Position numbers and translations under genes: made by a program. A stretch of DNA of 64,000 nucleotides from Weissella uvarum (GTDB lineage: Bacteria > Bacillota > Bacilli > Lactobacillales > Lactobacillaceae): assembly GCF_016908785.1 (NCBI RefSeq), contig NZ_JAFBEO010000002.1, positions 267,208 to 331,207 on the forward strand. Reading direction: 5' to 3'. A model generated the notes under the pieces. It was given only the letters and a program-made list of their open reading frames with translations. It ran no database searches and was not told the origin of the DNA. This document shows, one piece after another, positions 26,858-32,916 of this stretch; within the stretch, counting starts at the first letter, position 1; each line of letters starts with the position of its first letter.

Positions 26858-26886
26858 AGTATAACAAAAAAGAGCAACCAACTTAA
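26858..26886 (-). promoter_or_regulatory. Candidate promoter for the 352-aa membrane protein gene
   Basis: TTAAGT (26881-26886), 17 bp, TATACT (26858-26863) on the minus strand. The -35 overlaps the upstream terminator, exactly as at 892-920. Confidence 0.35.
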
Positions 26887-26896
26887 TGATTACTCT
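26871..26896 (-). terminator. Terminator after the SecB-like gene
   Basis: AGAGTAATCA pairs with TGGTTGCTCT (two G-U pairs) and is followed by six T on the minus strand. It overlaps the end of the SecB-like gene. Confidence 0.75.
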
Positions 26897-27320
26897 CAAC
26901 ATCTGATGATTCTTCTAAAGTTGTAAAGTCTAAGAACGGCATATTATAGACCGGAAACTTCGATGAATTAGTAATATATGCAACCACTGGTCGCATGTAC
27001 GAAAGAAGAAGTGAAGGGGCTGTATATTTAAGAAAGATTTCTACTTGCTCCTCCCCATCAGCATTCTTCACATTTAGCTTCTCATTCCAAACAAAATCCG
27101 ACTCCATTGTTAACTCAAGGTTAAATGGCGCTTTCGCTCCATCCATCTTAACCTCAAGCGACACATTAGCATGGGTATCGCCATCACGATTAATTTTGCG
27201 TCTAAATTTAACTTTATCGAATCCATCAAATTCATTTTCGTCAAAATCATCATTAATTTTAAAGGTGAGGCATGTGATAGATGGGTTATTAAATTGAAAA
27301 CTACTTTCTGAAATTGACAT
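26883..27320 (-). CDS. SecB-like chaperone (chaperone of a toxin-antitoxin-chaperone system)
   Basis: 145 aa. The fold pattern is that of SecB: FQFNNPSITCLTFKIN at the start, FNLELTMESDFVWNEKL in the middle, and the conserved C-terminal block APSLLLSYMRPVVAYITNSS followed by FPVYNMPFLDF. Canonical SecB is rare in Gram-positive bacteria; stand-alone SecB-like proteins next to toxin-antitoxin genes act as antitoxin chaperones. It is third in the unit after the ART-like and 85-aa genes. AGGGAAG precedes the ATG. Confidence 0.82.
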   Translation of the reverse strand: MSISESSFQFNNPSITCLTFKINDDFDENEFDGFDKVKFRRKINRDGDTHANVSLEVKMDGAKAPFNLELTMESDFVWNEKLNVKNADGEEQVEIFLKYTAPSLLLSYMRPVVAYITNSSKFPVYNMPFLDFTTLEESSDVESNH

Positions 27321-27348
27321 TTATCTTCCCTATTTATTCTAAATTAGA

Positions 27349-27606
27349 CTATGCTGCGCTAGAATATGCTATTACCAAATCAGCAGTCACAAACTGTTCT
27401 TTATCTAATTTTGTAATTTGCCCGTAATCAACATCTTGTTTTTGTGTACTATCCGACTGCAAACCATTCACTTTAAACTCTGTTTGCTTAGTCTCAACAA
27501 AGATAGACTTCATCATTTCATCTAAAAAAGCATCACTAAGTACTTCATTTAGTAGTTCATCAGTAACTTCTGGCAACATGATGCCATTTGAACGTTCTTG
27601 ATTCAT
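27349..27606 (-). CDS. Putative antitoxin of the ART/SecB-like unit
   Basis: 85 aa, acidic, AGGG ribosome site. A helical N-terminal half (DELLNEVLSDAFLDEMMKS) is followed by a tail ending FVTADLVIAYSSAA. The hydrophobic tail with terminal Ala-Ala resembles a chaperone-addiction region plus an SsrA-like degron, as expected for an antitoxin whose stability depends on the SecB-like protein. No direct family match; the role is inferred from gene order. Confidence 0.6.
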   Translation of the reverse strand: MNQERSNGIMLPEVTDELLNEVLSDAFLDEMMKSIFVETKQTEFKVNGLQSDSTQKQDVDYGQITKLDKEQFVTADLVIAYSSAA

Positions 27607-27633
27607 AATAATTACCCTCCATCTTCATTAACA

Positions 27634-28197
27634 CTATATCACATTTTGTTTTTTTATGATACGTAAATCTCTAATGACAGCTACTTTACAATTAGGTATT
27701 TGTCCAGATTTCATTTTAATAGAAGGATGTTCTATGTCTTCCCATCTGTCCCATAAAATGATTACCGGATTTTCGGGCAAAGAATCTATAAACCTTTCAA
27801 TTGCGATGCCATCTGGATTGGCTCGTTTACTTACCCTCGAATTAGGATGAAGTCTTTGATATTCTTCTATTGTTTTACTGATGACTTCCTGTGCTTTACT
27901 TTTAAATTGAATTAAGCGGGAATAGTTACTATCAATATTCAAATCAAGAACACGCTCTGGGTTAAAATCCACCAGCGTTTTCACAACAGCTGATGGAGTA
28001 TCTCGATATTTATCTGCATATCTAGTCGCTGCTTGAACAGCACTAATAGAATACTCATAATTTTCATTCTCATAAAAATTATAAAATCCCCTACCAACGT
28101 CACCAGGATAAGAACCACTCTTTGGTATGCATGGTTTATTTCTGCATATTTCTTCAGCTTGATCTTTGTTTGTACCGTGAAATAATTCTAGTTCCAT
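27634..28197 (-). CDS. ADP-ribosyltransferase-like toxin (CmdT-like position)
   Basis: 187 aa. The N-terminus ELFHGTNKDQAEEI and then DVGRGFYNFYENENY...AVQAATRYADKY match the ART/PARP-like pattern (H in FHGT, GxGFY, A..YA) seen in DUF3990-like and related toxins. The C-terminus NCKVAVIRDLRII resembles the last ART strand. A catalytic Glu cannot be assigned by eye. First gene of a unit with a small protein and a SecB-like chaperone, the order reported for the CmdTAC anti-phage system. The ribosome site is weak. Confidence 0.7.
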   Translation of the reverse strand: MELELFHGTNKDQAEEICRNKPCIPKSGSYPGDVGRGFYNFYENENYEYSISAVQAATRYADKYRDTPSAVVKTLVDFNPERVLDLNIDSNYSRLIQFKSKAQEVISKTIEEYQRLHPNSRVSKRANPDGIAIERFIDSLPENPVIILWDRWEDIEHPSIKMKSGQIPNCKVAVIRDLRIIKKQNVI

Positions 28198-28361
28198 TTA
28201 TTGTTAACAACTTTCCAATATATTTCAACATAGCCCTTCCATTATAATATTTTATTTCTATACTGTACACCTAACTATAAAAAAATTATTAACGATACAC
28301 TCCCATTTCTCTATATAACTTTTTATTCCATATTTTTTCAAACATTCTCTTCCTAGTCAAA

Positions 28362-28434
28362 TCCCTCTAGTAGGATTTGAACCTACGACCCAAGGATTAA
28401 AAGTCCCTTGCTCTACCAACTGAGCTATAGAAGC
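28362..28434 (-). tRNA. tRNA-Lys (TTT), prophage-encoded
   Basis: 73 nt. D arm GCTC...GAGC, anticodon loop CTTTTAA, T arm GTAGG TTCAAAT CCTAC. The acceptor stem has a G-G mismatch at 1:72 and a G-U pair, and no CCA is encoded, so charging efficiency is uncertain. Confidence 0.8.
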
Positions 28435-28435
28435 A

Positions 28436-28529
28436 ATACACCGGTAAGGATTTGCACCTTACATACAGCTTTTCAACATTGGGGCTGCATCACCCTTTAA
28501 TGTGCGTCTACCTGTTCCGCCACGGTGCC
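28436..28529 (-). tRNA. tRNA-Leu-like gene with an irregular anticodon arm
   Basis: 94 nt. The acceptor (GGCACCG with CGGTGTA, end pairs imperfect), the Leu-type D arm (GGCGGAACAGGTAGACGC) and the T arm (GTAAG...CTTAC) are clear. The anticodon region does not form a 5-bp stem with 7-nt loop: ACATT/AATGT encloses 18 nt. It directly abuts tRNA-Lys. The gene-free stretch 28198-28588 holds only these two genes. Confidence 0.5.
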
Positions 28530-28588
28530 CGTTGATTTAATTTATCAACACTATCATTATTGCACATGTAAATAGGCAAAAAGTGCCA

Positions 28589-28798
28589 TTATTTTGGTAG
28601 TTCAGATTTTTTAACGCCAGTTACGGCTTCCATACCTTCAGTTGTTACAACTATCTGTTTACCGAATTTACGCACTGATCCTGCTGGAAATTTATCAGGA
28701 TATTTCGCTATCATTTGCCGAACATAGTTATCAGCCTTTCCCCACTTATTTGAGGCTTCCTTAGCACTCATAATATTTGCATCATTTAAATCAATCAT
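28589..28798 (-). CDS. Small helix-turn-helix protein
   Basis: 69 aa from the ATG at 28798. MSAKEASNKWGKADNYVRQM is a winged-HTH/excisionase-like recognition region, followed by PAGSVRKFGKQIVVTTEGM. Related proteins occur as small regulators in Gram-positive phages and plasmids. Function not known. Confidence 0.7.
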   Translation of the reverse strand: MIDLNDANIMSAKEASNKWGKADNYVRQMIAKYPDKFPAGSVRKFGKQIVVTTEGMEAVTGVKKSELPK

Positions 28799-28808
28799 CT
28801 TGACCACC

Positions 28809-28910
28809 TTACTTAAAAAAGATTACGGCAAGTAGTATTAACAAAATTATCATGTTCAAAATCTGTAATTTTTCTGTTCTATTGAGCTTTTTCATGGTTA
28901 TTGTTATCAT
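28809..28910 (-). CDS. Possible tiny membrane peptide
   Basis: 33 aa (or 28 aa from the inner ATG), with one hydrophobic helix (MIILLILLAVIFF) and a single Lys at the end. No good ribosome site. It may be a small phage membrane peptide or chance. Confidence 0.3.
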   Translation of the reverse strand: MITITMKKLNRTEKLQILNMIILLILLAVIFFK

Positions 28911-28957
28911 GAGATACACCAAAACAAGGTCATCTCTGACCTGTCTTGGCTTGAGCT

Positions 28958-29086
28958 TTAGTCTAGGATTTCTTTAATAAGAGTTGCGATTGTTACTATG
29001 GTTGTGAGTACCGTGTTATAAAAAGCAATCTTATCAGACCTTGACCAAGGCTCTTTTTCTTTGTCATGTTTTCCCTTGTATCTCAT
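28958..29086 (-). CDS. Small protein with one membrane helix
   Basis: 42 aa: a charged start (MRYKGKHDKEKEPWSRSDK) then a hydrophobic segment (YNTVLTTIVTIATLIKEIL). AAGGAGGAAGTC before the ATG at 29086 is a strong ribosome site. Unknown function. Confidence 0.55.
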   Translation of the reverse strand: MRYKGKHDKEKEPWSRSDKIAFYNTVLTTIVTIATLIKEILD

Positions 29087-29158
29087 GACTTCCTCCTTCC
29101 CTCATTCAATATAATTATTATATACCTTATCGGATATAAAGTCAACATTTTATAAAAA

Positions 29159-29206
29159 GAAAAACCGCTATTTATCAACCCTTTTGCTGACTTTTAGCGG
29201 TTTTAT
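29159..29206 (-). terminator. Terminator after the DUF722/ArpU-like gene
   Basis: AAAACCGCTA pairs with TAGCGGTTTT around a ~28-nt loop and is followed by TTC TTTTT on the minus strand. It separates the early genes from the accessory and late block. Confidence 0.75.
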
Positions 29207-29207
29207 T

Positions 29208-29615
29208 TTATAGTTCATCTTCAAAAATATTATACGTTTCACACAAAATTTTTAACTCATCTCGCCAACGGATTGCGGTACGTCGACCAATGTTATTCAG
29301 GTTGCCAATTAATTCCCAATTTAAGCGATTTCTGTAATGCTGATAAAATACTGCTTTTTTCTCGCCATCAAACATATCAACGCACGCCTGTAGCTTTGAT
29401 TTTTGCCGTTTGAGCTCATTTAGATATTCATCTGACTCAATCCTAGCCATTGTGTTTTCAACGTTGTATGACCGCTTATTTTGCGCCCTACCACCACCGA
29501 TATTTTCATCTACTTCCATTTGGGGATGTCTAAGCTCTTGCTCACGTATTTTAATCTCTAAATCCAAGCCACCAGTGAAATACTTTTCTAAAAGTTTATC
29601 ATACCTATCAGCCAC
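29208..29615 (-). CDS. DUF722 / ArpU-like late-gene transcriptional regulator
   Basis: 135 aa beginning (GTG) MADRYDKLLEKYFTGGLD. RMAKE-type helical middle (NVENTMARIESDEYLNEL) and a C-terminal sigma-like HTH (LIGNLNNIGRRTAIRWRDEL). ArpU/RinA-like proteins at the end of the early region switch on late genes. A clear paralogue is encoded in the cryptic remnant at 50415-50831. Confidence 0.82.
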   Translation of the reverse strand: MADRYDKLLEKYFTGGLDLEIKIREQELRHPQMEVDENIGGGRAQNKRSYNVENTMARIESDEYLNELKRQKSKLQACVDMFDGEKKAVFYQHYRNRLNWELIGNLNNIGRRTAIRWRDELKILCETYNIFEDEL

Positions 29616-29665
29616 TCACTCACCTCACTATTATATAATTAACTTGTCGATTTCTTTCGTGTAAG

Positions 29666-29696
29666 GCGTCTAGCAACTGCTAGGCGTTTTTATTTT
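29666..29696 (+). terminator. Plus-strand hairpin with T tract
   Basis: GGCGTCTAGCA AC TGCTAGGCG is followed by TTTTTATTTTT on the plus strand, against the direction of the flanking genes. No plus-strand gene precedes it; it may block antisense transcription. Confidence 0.55.
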
Positions 29697-29919
29697 TGCT
29701 CATCCACTCATTAATTTGATTATATTTTTCCCTAGTAATAGTGTGCTTATTCTTGTCTCTCAAAACTTTACGGAGTGTTGTATAAGAAATTCCAATATCG
29801 TTTGCAACCATCTGCTCTGACATCGTCTCGTGTTTTCCATTCCCATATGCCATGCTATAATCAACACGCTTTTTTAGTAAATCTCGAAATTCAGAATCAT
29901 ACTCAACTAAATTATTCAT
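29680..29919 (-). CDS. Small HTH regulator
   Basis: 79 aa. VANDIGISYTTLRKVLRDK is a clear helix-turn-helix, followed by ITREKYNQINEWMSK. Its ATG overlaps the upstream stop (ATGA). Resembles small phage regulators near ArpU genes. Confidence 0.7.
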   Translation of the reverse strand: MNNLVEYDSEFRDLLKKRVDYSMAYGNGKHETMSEQMVANDIGISYTTLRKVLRDKNKHTITREKYNQINEWMSKNKNA

Positions 29920-30071
29920 CTCATACTTCCTCTACGTTTCATATCCTTCCTAACACGATCACTGAACTCTTTATTGCTTCGTTCCATCTCTTCATGCTTT
30001 TTTTGACTTTCCTGCATGCCCCTATCTACTTCTTCGGCAAATTTTAATATATCTATACCTAAAATTTTCAT
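29916..30071 (-). CDS. Small charged helical protein
   Basis: 51 aa (MKILGIDILKFAEEVDRG...), a likely long helix rich in Glu and Lys. ATG at 30071; it ends in an ATGA overlap with the next gene. Unknown function. Confidence 0.6.
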   Translation of the reverse strand: MKILGIDILKFAEEVDRGMQESQKKHEEMERSNKEFSDRVRKDMKRRGSMR

Positions 30072-30073
30072 TA

Positions 30074-30364
30074 TTAACACTCCACAATGTCATAGGTATC
30101 TTCAAAGATTTCTCGCTGAACAACCCAAACATCATCATGGTCACCTTGAACGATATAATCTCCTACCTTAGCGTCCATTTCACCTTCTAGGGAAATAATA
30201 CTCATCTTTTTGATATGACCTTCTAGCATTGGATTTCCACTAAAATAATCAATTGCAACCTTAACTCTAACCTCTTTAGGTAAAGTCTGAAGGAAACAGT
30301 TCATATCTGGTTCAAAAGGTATTTGCCATACCTCAACAGGCACTGGCTTTTTAATTACTTTCAT
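30074..30364 (-). CDS. Conserved phage early protein, unknown function
   Basis: 96 aa. The form KPVPVEVWQIPFEP ... VGDYIVQGDHDDVWVVQREIFEDTY matches a widespread small phage protein with a GDYI-x-G core and a C-terminal DIFExTYE-like motif. It overlaps the upstream stop by 14 bp. Confidence 0.65.
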   Translation of the reverse strand: MKVIKKPVPVEVWQIPFEPDMNCFLQTLPKEVRVKVAIDYFSGNPMLEGHIKKMSIISLEGEMDAKVGDYIVQGDHDDVWVVQREIFEDTYDIVEC

Positions 30365-30581
30365 CGTCTATCTCCTTGATAGCTTTTGGATATATACCAT
30401 TTTTTGAAACTCTTACACCATCCCACTTAATTTTCCCATTTTTCAACTGCTTATTGATGTCACGAAAGTTCTTAAAATTGAACCACGAATTATGTAACCA
30501 GTTAAAGCAAAATAATGTCATACCAGCAATCAGCTCAATCATTATTACAATAGACGCAATTTTCATAAATGTTTCAAACAT
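30351..30581 (-). CDS. Small membrane protein
   Basis: 76 aa with an N-terminal helix (IASIVIMIELIAGMTLFCF) and a basic soluble tail. Start overlaps the upstream stop. Unknown function. Confidence 0.6.
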   Translation of the reverse strand: MFETFMKIASIVIMIELIAGMTLFCFNWLHNSWFNFKNFRDINKQLKNGKIKWDGVRVSKNGIYPKAIKEIDDESN

Positions 30582-30910
30582 TATTCTTCTACCACCTTAA
30601 TCAATTCAGGATGTAACCATGCACGCATTAGGTTTTCCACATTTAATGTTCTATACATTAATTCATTACCAACAGATTCATCATATTCTTCTGAACCATT
30701 TTTAACTGTGGCAATATCAAATGGATTAACTCCATTTTCTTTTAGCTTCATGATATTGTTATATTCTTCTCGCGTCATTCGTACAGGCTTGGCATATTCT
30801 TCCTCTAGATTGATTAGCACTTCTTTTACTAAATGCACACTAACCGTAGCGTCTAAAATACAACCTTTTGCATTTAAATAAATCTTGTCTATAGCTTCAT
30901 CAAATTTCAT
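30581..30910 (-). CDS. Phage early protein, unknown function
   Basis: 109 aa, soluble. VRMTREEYNNIMKLKENG and LMRAWLHPELIKVVEE are typical of small phage early proteins. GGAGG precedes the ATG. It ends in an overlap with the next gene. Confidence 0.6.
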   Translation of the reverse strand: MKFDEAIDKIYLNAKGCILDATVSVHLVKEVLINLEEEYAKPVRMTREEYNNIMKLKENGVNPFDIATVKNGSEEYDESVGNELMYRTLNVENLMRAWLHPELIKVVEE

Positions 30911-31302
30911 TATTCAACCTCCACAACTTCAGTTAAAGGATTCGTCCATTTTTCAGCTTCTTCTTTGGTATCAAATGTAGTTGCAATCATAAAAGCGGGC
31001 ACCATATCCATAATTCCATAATCATTTCGTGATAAATACCAACTCTGATCGCTATCATCTGTAGCACGCACAATATACTTCTTAGGCTTCTCTTCTTCAA
31101 AATGTTGATGTTTTCCATAAAGCTCATCAATCAGCAAATATTGTTTATGTGTCCTGTTTCCGTGGTTGTTGATTTCGTACCATAAATCATAGAGTGCGGT
31201 ATCTTCATCTAATTCTGATAACGCACCCGAAGGCGTCAAAAAATCCACTTTAACCTTTAACTTGTTCAATTGTTTCATTGCTTCTTCACTTAATTTAATC
31301 AT
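30910..31302 (-). CDS. DUF1642-like phage protein
   Basis: About 130 aa. The C-terminal part (KKYIVRATDDSDQSWYLSR ... TFDTKEEAEKWTNP) has the DUF1642 pattern found in many lactic acid bacteria phages. Two adjacent ATGs (31305, 31302) follow AAGGAG; the second has better spacing. Confidence 0.7.
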   Translation of the reverse strand: MIKLSEEAMKQLNKLKVKVDFLTPSGALSELDEDTALYDLWYEINNHGNRTHKQYLLIDELYGKHQHFEEEKPKKYIVRATDDSDQSWYLSRNDYGIMDMVPAFMIATTFDTKEEAEKWTNPLTEVVEVE

Positions 31303-31516
31303 CATTTCGCTCCTTATTTGCTTCTTTGATTAGAGAGTTAATGTACTTCTCATCTGCATTAAGTTGTTTCTTCTGACTATCGATTAAAGTCTGTTGTCGC
31401 TTATTTTCATTGCTAACATTGTCGTACTGACAAGCAAAATAAACCGCTAAAATCAAACTACAAACAGCCATAACGATAAATTCTATGATGTATCGCTGAT
31501 AACTTTTTTTACTCAT
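31295..31516 (-). CDS. Membrane-anchored coiled-coil protein
   Basis: 73 aa. One membrane helix (EFIVMAVCSLILAVYFA) followed by a coiled coil (NVSNENKRQQTLIDSQK). GGGAGG upstream. Unknown role. Confidence 0.6.
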   Translation of the reverse strand: MSKKSYQRYIIEFIVMAVCSLILAVYFACQYDNVSNENKRQQTLIDSQKKQLNADEKYINSLIKEANKERNDD

Positions 31517-31590
31517 TTATCCATCCTCCCAAGCAACCAAAGAAATACGGCGATAATTCCACCCCATCCTAGTAATAAAAACCAAATCAT
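31513..31590 (-). CDS. 25-aa membrane peptide
   Basis: MIWFLLLGWGGIIAVFLWLL plus a charged tail (GRMDK). GGAGAAG stands right before the ATG, and the stop overlaps the next start (ATGA). The coupling makes it likely to be real despite its size. Confidence 0.55.
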   Translation of the reverse strand: MIWFLLLGWGGIIAVFLWLLGRMDK

Positions 31591-31598
31591 TTCTTCTC

Positions 31599-32117
31599 CT
31601 AATCAATTAACTTCTGCATATCTGAAATGTATGCTTCAACTTTTTCTTCTTGTTTTTGCACCCTAGCAAGTCCGCTCACAAGCTTTTCATATATTTCCGA
31701 TGAATTAGCCATGTCTTCGCTAGAACGCAACTGATGAGCTAATAAGTCCAAATTCATTAAAGGCACGTACATATCTTCACCAAATTTAATTTGTGCTTTC
31801 TGAATTTGCTTAAAGGCTAGCGTATTTAAATCCGCTTGTGCTTTGTAATCCGTCACAATATCGCTAATAACAATATGATCTGATGTTGGTTTAGGATATA
31901 CCGTTACAATCGTTTTCTTACTTGCATCAATAACCATAAACACATCATTACTACGCCATAGTTCAGTACCGTTGTTTTGGTCTTTAACTTTTTGAGCCGT
32001 CATATTGAAATTAGTTAACCATGCTCTAACATGTGATTTACTAGTCATAAACCGTTCTGTTAGTCGTTCTTGGGCATGATCAGACACTTGGTAGTTTTCA
32101 ATCTGTTTAATACCCAT
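31599..32117 (-). CDS. Phage protein, unknown function
   Basis: 172 aa. The N-terminal 85 residues (SDHAQERLTERF ... NDVFMVIDASKKTIVTVYP) recall DUF4258-like small nuclease/toxin folds (HxxxR-type motif, then V-x-D-x-x-K), but this is a weak similarity. The C-terminal half is helical. GGAGAAG upstream. Confidence 0.6.
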   Translation of the reverse strand: MGIKQIENYQVSDHAQERLTERFMTSKSHVRAWLTNFNMTAQKVKDQNNGTELWRSNDVFMVIDASKKTIVTVYPKPTSDHIVISDIVTDYKAQADLNTLAFKQIQKAQIKFGEDMYVPLMNLDLLAHQLRSSEDMANSSEIYEKLVSGLARVQKQEEKVEAYISDMQKLID

Positions 32118-32165
32118 TTCTTCTCCTAATTCCCACCACTTACCCGCTCTCGCTATCCTTCATTT

Positions 32166-32282
32166 TTACCTGTATTCCAAATCTCGCTTTAATTCATTAG
32201 CAAAATTTTCCCCTTCATAATATTCCAATTCACGCCAATTACGGTAACCTCTTGCCTGTGCTTCTTTATCTAGGCTTTCCAT
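32166..32282 (-). CDS. Small charged protein
   Basis: 38 aa (MESLDKEAQARGYRNWRELE...). GAGGATAGAG upstream of the ATG at 32282; overlaps the RusA gene end. Probably a real small early gene; function unknown. Confidence 0.5.
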   Translation of the reverse strand: MESLDKEAQARGYRNWRELEYYEGENFANELKRDLEYR

Positions 32283-32662
32283 ATCTCTATCCTCAATGCT
32301 CTTGTGAAATTACTTTGTTTTTGACTAACCTTTTTAACGATTTGTGAGTCATCAAACCCCAAGGCAATTTGCATCGCATCTAAAGTCGGCTTTTCCATGT
32401 TATCCAAATCTTTAGTTGCTCGTGTTGTTTGATTAACGTTCGTTTGATAGAACGTAAGATTTACAGCTAACTCGTCCCCCTTATGAACTTGAACGTGAAA
32501 CTTATCATTGAGTTCGTCCAACGCTTCAATCAATTCATCTTTGTAAGCACGATATTTTGCACCACGATAAACCGTGTTAGTTTTCGTGTTATGTTGTAAA
32601 TCATTCCCACTACCAAAATCATTATCTAGCTCAATCAAAGCTTCAAAAATTTTCTGACTCAT
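32270..32662 (-). CDS. RusA family Holliday junction resolvase
   Basis: 130 aa. The signature KDLDNMEKPTLDAMQIALGF followed by DDSQI carries the conserved acidic residues of RusA, which cuts four-way junctions during replication and recombination. Directly beside the predicted origin. GGAG upstream. Confidence 0.9.
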   Translation of the reverse strand: MSQKIFEALIELDNDFGSGNDLQHNTKTNTVYRGAKYRAYKDELIEALDELNDKFHVQVHKGDELAVNLTFYQTNVNQTTRATKDLDNMEKPTLDAMQIALGFDDSQIVKKVSQKQSNFTRALRIEIWKA

Positions 32663-32678
32663 TATTTCTCCAAAATCG

Positions 32679-32916
32679 ATGAACGATAATGAATGATATT
32701 ATGAACGATATTCTCAGTAAAAATGGCTTTATACTGGGCTTGTGAACGATATGAATGAAAAACGCTCTTTATTCTTTTATTTTTATTTTTTAATTAAATT
32801 TCTAAATATAGTAAAAATAAAGAAATATCGTTCATATCGTTCATGATGGCTATACACCGGCCTATAATCGTTCATCGTATCGTTCATATATCGTTCATTA
32901 TTCAAATATCGTTCAT
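32679..32916. repeat. Iteron array, candidate replication origin
   Basis: The gene-free 254 bp holds nine copies of a 9-mer. Three read GTGAACGAT or ATGAACGAT (32679, 32701, 32742). Six read ATCGTTCAT (32827, 32836, 32867, 32879, 32890, 32908), the inverse orientation. They flank an almost pure A/T stretch (32770-32825). Position next to the helicase gene supports a phage origin. Confidence 0.7.

Noticed and set aside
26680..26877. Basic 65-aa frame overlapping the 352-aa membrane protein
   Set aside because: Lies across the terminator and promoter region, lacks a ribosome site and runs in a shadow frame.
32679..32916. Repeated 9-mers as a possible CRISPR or satellite
   Set aside because: Spacing is irregular and orientation changes around an A/T core next to replication genes; an origin explains it better.
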